Shown piece by piece: positions 23,387 to 35,589 of a stretch of 64,000 bases of DNA. The stretch's first letter is position 1; every line of letters starts with the position of its first letter. A model generated the notes under the pieces. It saw only the letters and a program-made list of their open reading frames with translations. It had not been told where the DNA came from and did no database searches. The translations under genes were made by a program, and so were the position numbers. The stretch is taken from NCBI GenBank assembly GCA_022113835.1, contig JAILWY010000027.1, forward strand, positions 12,774,501 to 12,838,500, read 5' to 3'. This DNA comes from Atopsyche davidsoni (taxonomy: Eukaryota; Arthropoda; Insecta; Trichoptera; Hydrobiosidae).

Positions 23387-23875
23387 CAGAGGATCCCTGG
23401 GATCATTCAGGGGGTCCGCGCAAGGTTTAATATAAAATAAACAAATTGTGACACATTTTTATTAATATAGAAGTTAAAATAAATAACATTATTGGCGATT
23501 TTTACGTCCTTAGTAAAATATAAATATAGACAGGTGCATAAAATACAAGTAATAGCAGGCATCGCGGTGAGTCAGGTAGGTTAATACAGGGACGCAATAG
23601 AGTCGATACTTGCACCAACTAGTCTATAATATGAATTTATGTAGTTTTTCATCCAGGGTCTGTAGGCAGGTTTTGACTATGAAAGGGGGTCCGTAGGCAA
23701 GTTTTGACTATGAAAGAGAGTTTGTAGGCAAGTTTTGACTATGAAAGGGGGTCCGTGGGCAAGTTTTGACTATGAAAGGGGGTCTGTAGGCAAGTTTTGA
23801 CTATGAAAGGGAGTCCGTGGGCAAGTTTTGATTATGAAAGGGGGTCCGTGGGCCAAAAGAGTTTGAGAGCCACTG
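23387..23875 (+). mobile_element. hAT-type MITE (family C, copy 1), 5'-damaged
   Basis: From ctacggaccccag onward this matches the intact element at 51722 over almost its full length (caaggtttaatataaaa, gtgcataaaatacaa, gatacttgcaccaactagtc). It ends gtttgagagccactg, the same terminal repeat. The first 25 or so bases, including the left terminal repeat, are lost or unrecognisable. It differs from copy 2 by an expanded internal array. No coding capacity. Confidence 0.85.
23662..23855 (+). repeat. 31-bp tandem array inside the MITE
   Basis: Six units of exactly 31 bases start at 23662, 23693, 23724, 23755, 23786 and 23817, with a partial seventh at 23848. The unit contains gtaggcaagttttgactatg and gaaaggggg. 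The related element at 51.7 kb has only two units, so the array expanded or contracted after the copies separated. Confidence 0.95.
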
Positions 23876-26466
23876 GGATAAACCAATATTTAAAAAAAAA
23901 GTCCTAAATAATAAAACAAAACAATCTGACCTTTTAAATGCAACAATCTAACGCCACAATTGACTGATTCTTGATAGCTAAACTATATAAGTAATTAACT
24001 TTAGAAATGTCTAGTTATTATATAAGCAAGGTTGTAAAACGCAAACGATGTTATGTAAAAAAAAATGTATATCAATTGATCACTTTGCGTTCTCCTTGAA
24101 CATTTTTAACACCGAAAATACTTTAAAAATAGATTTTTAATTATTTTTTGGTTCAAACTTAGTAGAATTACCCATTGCTCAAAACAAAGCTGCTTTGACG
24201 TTGATGGATTAATTTTTAATAATGCAAATGGACTGCTTCGGATTTTGGTTCTAATTAATTCAGAGAGCTTTTTACAAGAAACTTCACGTTAATCGAGCGA
24301 AGTGGCGATACGCGTAACTGAATTATTGTGGCTATGAAAATAAAAAAAAACAATCGAATTTATATTGTGGCTGATCCATCATTTTTACTAGAGTGAGATA
24401 GACGAGTAATTCATTAAATATTTGACTAATGAATGAGAGTTTCAGTACACATTTATTTGTAACTTATCGAGCGAGATAGACTTATATGATATCGCAAGTG
24501 TTGGAAAAGGACAATAAATCGGTTTATATCAAATTTGAATGAATGTAAAATACTACTGTGAAAACCTCTTAATTAATTGAAGCAAACTCAAAAAATGTTT
24601 AAAACTTTTGGACTGAGACAATGAAATTTTTTATAAATTTAAAATGTACATGAATTTATCTTTCACGTTAAATAATAATATTAATTGATAAATGAGAGAT
24701 AGACTGTATGCTAACTGAATATTGTATTCTTCCCTGAGATAATAATATAACAAACATACTAGAATTAAATAAAGTTTCATTCAATTTATAAGTTTTAAAA
24801 TAACTTTATTATATAAATAATATTATATCTAACAAAAATGAGATAAAAACTATGCGTTTAAGTATATAAAAAATAAACATACTACACCTGATTAAAATGC
24901 CATAACGAGATTTCCAGACAGATATCTAAAATGTCCCGATACTATTATTAGAAAGCGAGTCCGAATTTCACCTTTCAACCTTTGATCAAAATAAATATTT
25001 ATATTTGTCTTGCTTAATTGAATTTCTTTCGAGTATTCGAAGCAAATGTTGACCCGAGCTATCGGAGAAGCAATTTCTGAAACGGAAAGACCGAAGTCTG
25101 GACTCGAAACAAATATTGAGCGTAACTTGGAAAAAGCTTTGGCTTTTAAAACCTCCCCGTGGTCCGATGGATAGCACGCTAGCTTGTCAACCAAAAGGTT
25201 ACAATATCAAAACTAAAACTTGTTTTCGAGTTTATAGATAGTGCGGCTTTCATTTTGATACTGCTCAAATAATAAAGATTCACTTTTGCATTTGTAAATT
25301 GATACTTAATTACGACAGCTATGGATGTTTTTTAGTGGCGAGACTTCAACGAGGTGTTTCGTAATTGTTTTTTTTTTGTATCTATTACGTGAAACACTCG
25401 TAAACGGTTATCGCAAAACCACGTGCTTCAGCTTGATATCTGTCACTTGTCAGGTGATTTAAAATACAGATGTACAGAATCTGACGCAGCGCAATACGTA
25501 ATGTTTTACGCGATCAGCGAAAGTACGTAACAATAAAAGGTCTACGTAAAAATTGTAATAACCCCAGGACCTCAGGAGCAATGCTTATTAAGAAGGGGAA
25601 AAATATTTTATCCAGACAAAAAACAAAAAACAAAAAAACATTACATAAAAAGTTAAAAATTATAAAAGTACTTAATGTAAAAAAAAAAATTTTCATGTAA
25701 ATTTGTAATAATAAAAAATTATGCCCTTCGCAAAATAAAAAATATCTTTTTTAAGGTATCTCTTGGAATTACTTTTTATAAAAAATTCAATCGTTTTGAG
25801 TATTTAAATATTTTTTTGAGAAAGTATTGGTAAATATTTTCTTTACTTACTTGCTTCTAAATATATTTCGCAAATTTTTTTTTTCCATTTTTACAAAATA
25901 TTTGATTTCACAATCGAAGCACAGTGAAACACTACTACTACTTTCTATGTAGCGCTTGTCGCAATCGATCGAAACACATGTAGGGTGTTTCAAAAGCACG
26001 TTGATTCTTGCTCGACATTGTTCAACTTCAACGATAGTTGATATTAACAATAAGTCTGACAAAGCCCATTTTTTTTAATATCTCGTATGTTCTTGAAAGG
26101 CAAAAGTAGACACTGATAAAAAAGTATTCATATTTGGTACTTAATTATAGAGTGCGACAAAACAGTTACTAAATCTTGCATGTATCGTAATGTCAAATTA
26201 GTTTAATTTTAAATCAGTTTTGAATCTAATTATTAAACGTGCTTATAAAAACGGGCGTTTCAGATACAAAAATATTTAAGTGCTAATACTCGTAGATAAA
26301 TATGATCAGCTATTTGATATGGAATAACGATAATTTTTGTTTGGAAAGCACTTTCGTCGCTAATCGAAAATAAACTTGTGAATAGCGAAAGTGCTCAAAA
26401 ACAAAAATAATAGAAATCTAATACCGCTTGACTTTTAATATTTGTAGTTTAAAATCTGAAGTATTA
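23876..26466. other. AT-rich non-coding DNA
   Basis: No gene recognised. It contains a tRNA-like motif at 25150-25205 and an A-rich stretch at 25615-25690. The open frames on the minus strand at 24892-25194 and 25514-25696 are without domains. Confidence 0.4.
25150..25205 (+). repeat. tRNA-like (SINE-like) fragment
   Basis: The words ccccgtggtccgatggatag resemble the 5' end and A box of a tRNA or tRNA-derived SINE. The following cacgctagcttgtcaacc fits an anticodon region, but the B box is degraded to ggttacaatatc. It is probably an old SINE fragment. Confidence 0.35.
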
Positions 26467-26630
26467 CTCAATATTTTTCAAAAAGAGTACATGGTGGAAT
26501 TCCATTTTAATATTTCACTTGAGTGATTTTGCGGTTTAAGGTTGGCGAAACCGGTCACCAATAAAAATTTACACGTCGGAAAAATCACTCATGTATTTCA
26601 TTTAAAATATTAAAATTGGAGTAATACTAT
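26467..26630 (+). mobile_element. family B repeat, copy 1
   Basis: Left arm with acatggtggaattccatttt and tttaatatttcacttgagtg, then aggttggcgaaaccggtcac, then a right arm reading in the opposite sense (aaaatcactcatgtatttca). The arms are mutually inverted, giving a foldback element of about 165 bases. The 5' half of the central hairpin seen in other copies is missing. Confidence 0.8.
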
Positions 26631-26900
26631 TTAAACCGGTCTGGTGCGGGTCCCCTAGCAGGTCAGGGCCGAGGGCGCGCGGCCTGCATTGTCATAAAAC
26701 AAAGCGCCGGCTGCGGCTCTGCAGATTGCGGGGACATTTCATGGCGCCCCTCGTGCGCCAGATAAAACACCCCCAGTGCGGCTCTTCACCAATACAGCCT
26801 CGTCTGCTTTACCGTGTTTCAATATAAAACGTACTGTGTGCCAGGTTTTTTTACGTATCGACAATGCGATTTATTTACTGGTTATTTACAGTACCTCCTC
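26631..26900. other. GC-rich non-coding pocket
   Basis: A GC-rich interval (about 26640-26780) lies between family B and family A copies. It contains ccagataaaacacc and other possible factor sites but no exon that I can support. Confidence 0.35.
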
Positions 26901-27234
26901 GCTATCCCCATTCTGTTGCTTGTGCATGATTGCCGATCTGTAACCTGTGTGTAAAGGATCGGTAATGGAGTAGTGGACTTGGAATGATTGTGCAGTGATG
27001 TGCGCTGGAGGTACCTTGTCGAGGTGGGAAGGCTCCGGATGTTGCTTCTGTTACCTGCATCAGAGCTTTGTAAGGAAACGATTATATAATAATACTATTG
27101 GGCAGCAGCAATACGCAGACTTTTCCTTTCAATATAAAACTGCCCACTACACTATTTTCCCTCTAGAAAACCATGAACACTGGCTCAGTGAAATAGTCGC
27201 CAACCTCCTCTGGGAAGAGGCACTTAATAAATAA
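26901..27234 (+). repeat. family A repeat, copy 4
   Basis: Starts gctatccccattctgttgc and carries the family words to tagaaaaccatgaacactgg and cgccaacctcctctggga. An open frame (26995-27234) passes through the 3' half and reads SFVRKRLYNNTIGQQQYADF and TIFPLENHEHWLSEIV. The same residues recur in copies 1 and 5. It ends in aataaataaag. The ancestral product is unknown. Confidence 0.85.
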
Positions 27235-29572
27235 AGTTATTTACAGTACCATTAAGTTATCGAGGCAAAAACTAAAATTTTCATGAAATTGGGTTATTAT
27301 GAGAATAAATACGTCGAACTATTTAGATGAAAAACAAAGAGAATGTGTTATTTTTGCAAGCTTTATTTTACATGCTTTTGAAATGAATATCGTTAAAAAT
27401 AACATGAATAAAATTAGGAAAAAGACTGGCATAATTGAAGATAATATTAAGTTAATATTAAAGACGATATAGAATTAGATTCTGTATTTTAGTTAAACCT
27501 AACATAATTACGCATAACCTAACCTAACTCAATAAACATTCTTGGGTTTACAAATATCCGCTTTAAATTTATAAACCCCACAGCATATGAACGATTTAAT
27601 AAATAAACGCAGGACTTGTTGCTGTTTTTTTTTTAAATCTAAGATATGTATGACACCAATTGAAACTATTATAAATGACTTTCCAACAATCAACAGTTAT
27701 AAGCTAATTTAAATATTTTTTTACTAAATTTAAATGGCGTTATTTATTATTCGCAATGACAGTTTATGAAAATATTATACGTAAAAAACTTCCTAGCGAA
27801 ATGCGCTTAGTGTTAAAAAATAAACTTTTTATTTTGTATAAAAATAAACACCTCTTAAGCGTCTTGATTATTGAATGCGTGCATTATTGTCACACTTTCG
27901 TCACAAAGCAAAATTACTTGTAAAAACATTTTAAATTTACAGTGATATGAATAAAAAGCGAAGATATTTATTCAAGTCTACGAAATAAATACGGCTTAGT
28001 AGTGAGTATCAGGAATCCAGAGAGGCAGGGAGGCCTTACAAAGGAATTTCTCGGAGGGATAATACTCGTACAAAGCTCGAGTATTGAAAAGGATTCTAAG
28101 TTTTTCACTGACTCTGGCTCGCAGGAATCAACCTGAAAAAGTTTCTTCTCGTTTCGAAAATAAAATATAGCTCTGGTTTATCTGAACCACTATATTTACG
28201 AGCTCTGTCTATTCTGAAATACGTAAATTGTAAAAAAAGTATACCTTTCAAATGTCTCAATGATATTTTAATACAAAAAAACGCCTTTGACAACATAATA
28301 GTTGCAAATTTTTTTTTTTTTTGAATAAAAACCATTATTAAGATACATTTAGAATGATTTATGTCTCATATTTTTAAAATTCTATAAAATGTATTTATTA
28401 AATTAAAAGTTGTCAAATTGCATTAAAGTTATGTGTATTGATTTTACGAATATTTAAATATAGTAAAATTATAAGAAACAAAAAACTAATACAATTCTTG
28501 ATGTAAGTAGATTTTCATAAAACAACACCTACAAATAGAATTTATCGTGAAATGTATAAAAAGGATTTATGTATTTTTATTTTTTCTTTTCTATTAATTT
28601 CTTTAATATAATCATAATATATAATACAGTTGCGAACGATCTGATATCCATGAATTATGTGTTAATGCCATGATAAAGTTTTAAAAAAATTACTTTTATT
28701 TTATATAACCTTCGAAATCAAGTTCTTATACAATACAGTATTCTGATAGCGAGGCATTTTATTAATATATGAAACACCAACACACCTCACAGTTAGCCCT
28801 CGGAGCTTAATATAATTGTTTATTTTCTATTGAATACAATTACTTTTTATTTACACAAGTCTATTTTCAAACACGACAGGCAATTTAATTTCCAGCCTTT
28901 CTATTAGAAATAGATGAGCCAATAGATAATAATGAAAAAGAGAATTGAATTTCCCCGGCACGTGTACCTGTCTGAGTGTACGAGCCGGTAGAATAGTAGA
29001 AGTGTAATGTGCGTGAGATGTAGAACTGAATGTGAATGATAAATATTGAAAGAAGACATCCGAAGCGTCCATCAATCATGTTCGTTCCGATTGAAGCCCG
29101 ACAATCAATCCACAATGTGCTCCGTGACAAGCTTTTAGTGAAGTTTTTTTGTAAGGAGAGCTTTCGGAGACGCCATTTAGACCCAGCCCAGGCGCGTGTC
29201 GAGTCACGCGTCTAACTCCTGAAAATTGCCTCCTTATTTTTCGAGAATATTGTAATTCAAATTTTTCAATGAATTGCTGAAATCATATTCATGTCGTATT
29301 TACCATACATACTCTTATTTAATGTAAAAGCTTTGGCTTGGAAAAGTCATGGTTCAATTAAAAAAGCGTGTATATAAAACTGTTAAAATGTTATAAAAAT
29401 AATTGAAAATTCAATAAATTTTCAGCGAATGTATGTGTGTATTAAAAATATATCTTATATATAAATTTGATTCAATTGTCTACGTGTTGGTGGGGATATA
29501 TCCACATGGGAGAAGTCGTATGATCTAATTTAAAATTTAATTACTGTATTAAACCTAATTCTAAGTCAGAGA
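27235..29572. other. AT-rich non-coding DNA
   Basis: No gene or element was recognised. Poly(T) tracts at 27626-27636 and 28307-28321 are unremarkable. Several open frames on the minus strand (28105-28335, 28851-29130) have no domain features. Confidence 0.4.
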
Positions 29573-29800
29573 CTTTAATATTTTTGAGTAAAATACTTGA
29601 GTGGCATTATCAAACAGTGTTCATCTCTGTTTGCTTTGAGAGTTCATCACTCTGTTTGATAATGCCAACGTGAAAGGTTGGCGAAACCGGTCACAAATAA
29701 AAACGAACATGTGGAAAATCACTCAAGTATTTTACTCAAAAATATTAAAATGGAATTCCACCAAGTACTCTCTGTCAAAAATATTAAATTTCTTATCAGA
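29573..29800 (+). mobile_element. family B repeat, copy 2, with hairpins
   Basis: A short left arm (aatatttttgagtaaaatac) and a long right arm (aatcactcaagtattttact through ggaattccaccaagtactct) are inverted to each other. Perfect 15-base arms ggcattatcaaacag (29603-29617) and ctgtttgataatgcc (29652-29666) form a second hairpin. The core gataatgccaacgtgaaagg and ttggcgaaaccggtcac follows. No protein is encoded. Confidence 0.85.
29655..29694 (+). ncRNA. hammerhead-like hairpin motif in family B
   Basis: The layout ttgataa - gccaac - gtgaaag gt/ttggc - gaaac resembles the CUGANGA - stem II - GAAA core of hammerhead ribozymes found in Penelope-like retroelements. Two core positions differ from the canonical core (first C to T, and G8 to A), so self-cleavage is doubtful. 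The same motif recurs at 33450, 52450 and 52645. Confidence 0.35.
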
Positions 29801-32800
29801 GACTTTATACATATTTTTCTGTTATAATGTCATTACCACTTGAAATATCAAAAGATACATTTATCCTATAAACTGTGATTACAAAAAATAATGTCCTTAT
29901 TTCCAACTAACTCAAATGTAGATATTATTGTTTTTTTTGTGTTTTCTGTTTACTCTTGATAGTTTCAAGTAAATTGATTTTCACAAAGAACTGGGGAAAT
30001 GGTTGACCACAAAGTTTGGCATTCCGCTATTCTTCAAAAGGCTTTACAACGATTCAAAGTTTCAGACTCGCACAATGAAAGAACTTGAAAGTATCCAATT
30101 GTCATTCAGAAGACTTCCCACAACACTCTGCGTTTAATATTTCCACTATGTAGATTCTCCCGAGCTTTCCGTGCAATCTCTCGCCTCTATGCGGGGCCTG
30201 TCTGCGCTACGTTGACATTTAAATATATATTTTTTTATACTGGGAATAAATTTATGAACAGCAAACCCATCGATGTACAAGAAATCAAGATACAGGCTGG
30301 TGTCAAGAGTTGAAAAATCCTTATGTTTACTGAATTAAATGAATCCGTATATTGAATATTTCATTGCGTAGGGATGCACAGAATTCTTTTATGTATATAT
30401 TTATCTTTTTAAATATATATATTCAATTGATTCAAGTGATATTGGTATCTCATTCGTCGCTGTCAGTACACTTGACAGTTCTGACAAGTAATTACGCAGG
30501 GCTGTGGGACATCGAGCGCCCGCGCAGCGCGTGCCCGGAGGGTCGCCCTGTGTAACTGAGCCCCAAGCCACCCTCAATCATCCCCCGACTCGGCACCCCT
30601 GCTGATGAGTTTGCCACCGATCGTCAAATCCCAAACTTGAGCCTGTATGCAGATATTTATTTAGAATTTATCTCGCATATTGTTTCGTTGTGTCTTTCTG
30701 TTTTTGAGTGCATTAAATTTATTATAAACTTAAAACGTGTCTAAAATAATCCGTTTTAATAATAAAAGCAAAATCAGCACTTAAACGGCTTCTTTACCGA
30801 CAATAGAGCTTAACAGGAAGCTAATTTGCTTATGGACATATACAACGTAAATATGTTCGTAATATTTAACATTGCGAGTATAACACTTTCCAGTGAGGCG
30901 ACAGGTAACGCGTAAGCCAATCAGGATATACTCGTATGTACATAAAGTAAATACCCCACCTCTCTATACACCTATCCGTTATAGGGTAGGATTAATTACA
31001 ATAAATCTGACGAGGAATACAGATACAGGAATTAGGTATTTTATATCAGGTTTTATAACAATAATTGTTTGGACCATTACGCCACACCGATTTTCTTAAT
31101 TTTACTGGAAATATTCTGTCTCCTGTAAATTTGCCCAAGAATATAATGAAGCCATTATTTTTGACACTTGCAGATGAAAGTTATGTTTTTTATTTTAGGG
31201 ATCTGATGTTTAATTTCATTTCCGATCATGCCTATGCTTTTTAAAATTAAACTAAGATATATCATTTATCGGTCCACGGATATGAATTTTTAAATAAAAT
31301 TACAATAGATTTTTTGCTACTTTGTTATATTTTTTTGGGTCCATATTGTGACTACGAATAATAATATAAAACTGTAATATTAATATTAATTTTAAATTTG
31401 GGAAAAATTATTAGCGCAAGAAGTGTAATCAATCTAACGTGATATCGAACGTTCCTCGACCTATAGAATTCTGATGAATTAATCTTCAGCGGTGACGGAG
31501 CTTCGGTTGGCTGGATTGGATATTATGGATGCTTTTTAACCAAACATCTCGCCCTTCGCCAATATGGCTCTCTCGGTCGAACATTCATCACTACCCACGA
31601 CTCGACACGCCCGAATTTGATCTGTGAACTACAACCAATAAATATTTATTGCGTCATTCTCCCCAAGGCCAGGCACATTTTGATTTTAAAATATTAAAAT
31701 ATATATTTGAAAATCCTTATTCAAAAGTTCATGCAGCTAACTTAGATGTTATCAGAGCTTAATATGTCTAAACCTACATTAATGAGTTAGACAAACTCAG
31801 ACAATGAGCAGATTTGGCAAAGAGATCCATTCTTCATTCAGAATTTAAACTTTCATAATCCGTGCCAGATTTACTGTTTGAATGTCAAATTCAGAGAGGT
31901 TTTTGTTATTCCATACTAAATAAAACAAAAAAACGTAACTTATGCAGATGCTGCAGTACCATCTTAAAGTAATCGCAGATTGTGCCTAAGTGAAAGCGGT
32001 GGTTAAATATTGCATTAGAATAGCTATTCAATTCTAAAGCGCTAAATTCACGATTATTTTAAGCTCTATGGCTTTTGAAAGCTTTTTGGCTGAATGAGAC
32101 ATTTCAATTTTAACCACAAAAGAATTTTTTTAATATTTGAGGTCTCAAACTTTCTCTTATATTATGCCATTATTTTATCTAACTCTAGCTATTTTCATTG
32201 TTAATCCGATTTATGTTAATACATTTCATCGTGTTATCTTATGTAAACAAATCCAATCAGAGAAGATAGATTTATATTAAAATCAACGTACACTCGTATT
32301 ACGTCTAACTGAGACATTTTCTAAAAGCTTAAAATACATTTCATTCTCAGTGTTAACGTTAATTATTAATTCTCATTTAAAATGAACGCAAACGAGATTT
32401 GAATGATAGGGACAAAATTTGGTGGAGACTTTCACGAAAATATTTATTATACGTAAGTACCACGTAGAAGCGCTGTTTTCACACCACAGAAGATAATATA
32501 ATATTTATAATGGAATCTAAAATTCCTCGCACACTCACTTCAAGGCAAGACTCTGAATCTAGAATTTCATATATCGTATCTAATTATGAATCCAATTTTC
32601 TTGAAAAGTCAACTAAAACAAAAGGACGATATTATGTTTTGTGTTTTGTATTATGTATACGAATAAAGAGTTTTTCGAAGTATTTTTTAATGAAGACAGT
32701 TTTCCAAAAAACTTTTGAGGTCATTGCTAATTGAGTTTGTTTAGTCTGAAAATATAATCAACAGACACAAACAAAAATGTTTTATTTTTATTTGCTATAT

Positions 32801-33445
32801 AGTCCTCATTTCTTCAATGAGCCTACGGCAGACTGATTAAATTTGTGATACTATAAATAAAAACCAACAAATATAATAAGCCAAATTTGTATATAGATAA
32901 GTATTTATATGTGAGATAGCAATGGAGGCTTTTGGGGTTGCAAAAAAATGATTTTGAAAGAAATAATTGCTAAAATACCATAAATAAGAACCAAACTAAA
33001 TTCTTGTAAATTTGACTTGTTTTTAAAAGTGTTTTGCAAACTTTCACGGCGAGTTAAACCCGGAAAATTATTTTTCGAGAGTCTCGGGGTGTTACAAAAA
33101 AACTACCTTTCTTACGATGTAAGCCGAAAAGATAAAATAAGTCTCGTTTAACATTTTTGAAGGAAGAGTATTCATGAAACATACATACGACCTGAGAGAA
33201 TCCATAAAACAGTAGTGTTCGAGTTAGCCTCCGAGGGCGCGAACAAAAGCACACAACGCACAAGTAAGTTTCAAAAAGCTCTTAAAAACTCTTAACTCTT
33301 TAAAAAAATATTGAGGAAGAATTAAGGCTGATTATTATTTTTGCATTTGAAACAGATTGCACCGAGTATTTAATTTAAATGACAGAATTTCAGTGTCAAT
33401 ATAAATTTCTTAATTTTTAGAAAAATTAAAAAAAGGACCCAGTTA
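29801..33445. other. AT-rich non-coding DNA
   Basis: No gene recognised in this stretch. A GC-rich pocket at 30500-30640 has an open frame but no splice or domain evidence. The rest is low-complexity AT-rich DNA. Confidence 0.4.
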
Positions 33446-33545
33446 ATAATGCCAACGTGAAAGATTGGCGAAACCGCTTACCAATAAAAATTTTAATGTG
33501 GTAAAATTACTTAAGTATTTTATTTAAGATATTGAAAATGAAAAA
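33446..33545 (+). repeat. family B repeat, copy 3 (right half)
   Basis: Carries aataatgccaacgtgaaaga, ttggcgaaaccgcttaccaa and the right arm tacttaagtattttattt. The left arm and the ggaattccacc end are missing. The stem of the hairpin has one C-A mismatch compared with copy 2. Confidence 0.8.
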
Positions 33546-34996
33546 AGTTTTCATAAACTTGTGCCGTTAAATTGTTACATTTTTTTTGTTGCTTCGTATA
33601 TGCATCATTTTTTCTTACTAATTTTTAAATCAGTTCATAAAGTATTTTAAATACAGTGAAATATAATTTGAACATTATCTATTTTGTTGAAGCTTGACGA
33701 CTATGTTTTAAGGTATAGTTTTCTGAACTATTATTTTTACAGAAAAAATATATTTTCGGCCATTGATATTTTAATATGTTTTTTTATTCATTCGATAAAG
33801 ATGTATTTATACACAATACTAAACTTTTATCGTAAGAATCCACATTATGTTTTAGAATAAACTCTATAATATTATATGTTTCAAAAAGATTTAATAATAG
33901 AAAAACATCGTGAGCATTGAGATGTTTCAAAGATAATAAAGGAAATAATTTATCATGCGGAAATTCCGAAAATAAACTTGACTTGACAATCCCGAATAAG
34001 GACGAGTAATTTGTCTTTACCGTATAGGGTTTCTAAATATCTCAGATAATATTGATATGACGCACGTCACTGGCAAATATTCAGAAACGTTACTGTTCAT
34101 ACAACCTCAAAGGTCAAGTTGATTTATTAAAATATACATATGAAGTATCTTGATACATATACTTATAAAGTAAATACATAAAAATATATAGCGACATGTA
34201 TATTCTTTGTTCGTTTAAAAATTTCACGACAAATATTGAACTGGCACAGCAATAAACTACTGAACTATATAAAAGGCCTAAAGACGTCGATAGTAGCAAA
34301 ACCATTATCGACCACAAACTTAACTCTAAATTACAAAAAGTACAAATTTTATTTTATTCTAGTCACAATTCAGCTATTTAAATAAAATGCAATATTTTTT
34401 TTCACACTTAGCAGTGCAACTAATAAGTGAGCAACAAATTGCATCATCCGACCAAAAATTGAATCAATCGTCCGACAAATTGCTTCAGCCATTTTTTTGC
34501 GATTTTATAGTTTAATTTGCTGGTCGATTGGTGAAATGTGTTGATCATTTGATGCGATTCATTGGTCGCTCTCAATTGCGGAAATCACGGTGTTGACAAT
34601 GGCTGCACTCCTGGAAATCAAAATTTACGTAATTCTCAGGAAGTCCCCGTGTGCTGCGGCGGTGACAGACACTCCGAGTATCGAATTGTTTCCGTGAATC
34701 ACTGAACGAGTAGACGCTGAATAATTAAGAGGGTGGAGGCACCCCAGGCAGAACCTGGGCCGCACCTCGGGGGTGAGTCGAAGCACTTCATCGTATTTAC
34801 ATTTTAATTGCGGCCGCAAACTTGCTACGTGTGAGTCAGTCGAGCCTGAGGGGATGAGAACTCACCGCCCGCTGTTCACCGGTCATAATATTATGTATTG
34901 GATTATTAAACAGGTGTATTATTAATGGTTTGCAAAACTCATCAAAGACTTACAATCACCAATAATTCTAGCACGTTGATGCGTGTATCTCATAGT
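33546..34996. other. non-coding DNA
   Basis: No gene recognised. An imperfect inverted repeat at about 34435-34590 (sharing sequence close to caatcgtccgacaaatt and its complement) may be a degraded foldback element. A GC-richer pocket lies at 34620-34870. Confidence 0.4.
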
Positions 34997-35589
34997 ACAG
35001 TAGTCAACATAAGCTGCCCACTGTGCGACGACGCAGAGCACGCCCTCTTCAACTGCGGAGCGACCGAAGTGGAGCAATGGCGACTCCGGAACAGTCTTGG
35101 CATCGTCTGGACGGCAGACGAGCTAGTGCCGTCCATGCTCAAGGACCAGTGACCTTGGGACGGAGTCGTCTTCTTTTCCGAGAAGACCATGACCCGAAAG
35201 GAGGAGCTCGAGAGGCAACGCCAACTAGACTCCAGAGCTCCGACCCGAGGAGAAGCCAACGGACAAGACAAGAATGGCGCTGAAGAGCACGAGACACCAT
35301 TTTCATGCTTTTCATCTTTCATGTTTTTTAGCGCATCACCCAACGGAGACGCTTTCTCCATAGATAGTAAGGGACGAATGTCAGAGACGAATAGAAGGGA
35401 GGGGAGGCAGACTGGGGAACAGCGAAAAAGTGCGCTCCCTGGGAAACCCCCCCTTACGAATGAATGAATTGTATATGATTATTACATAAATTGTATATTA
35501 TATAATATATTAAAAGACCAGCTGTCGGCACCCGGAAGTAGTACTACAGCGCTGCCCGGGGACGACAGTAAAAAAAAAAAAAACAGTAG
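34997..35589 (+). mobile_element. 5'-truncated non-LTR retrotransposon (LINE) 3' end
   Basis: Duplicates acagtag at 34997-35003 and 35583-35589 bracket a segment that ends in a 14-base A run after gcccggggacgacagt, as expected for target-primed LINE insertion with 5' truncation. The 5' end lies inside the C-terminal zinc-knuckle region of the polymerase protein. The rest is C-terminal tail and 3' untranslated region. Confidence 0.8.
35004..35467 (+). pseudogene. LINE ORF2 C-terminal fragment with a premature stop
   Basis: The frame reads ISCPLCDDAEHALFNCGATE, which fits the CxxC...H...C zinc knuckle near the C-terminus of R1/Jockey-type LINE polymerase proteins. It continues LGIVWTADELVPSMLKDQ, a TGA stop at 35150-35152 (probably once TGG), then the same frame goes on as PWDGVVFFSEKTMTRKEELE to 35467. 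Reverse transcriptase and endonuclease domains are absent, so the copy is dead on arrival. R1-like versus other clades cannot be settled from this fragment. Confidence 0.75.

Noticed and set aside
34435..34590. Imperfect inverted repeat
   Set aside because: Only a roughly 20-base portion pairs well and no second copy was seen, so it is mentioned only in the region entry.
35023..35361. Frames overlapping the LINE tail in other phases and on the minus strand
   Set aside because: Only the frame with CPLCDDAEHALFNC shows a known LINE feature; the others are shadows.
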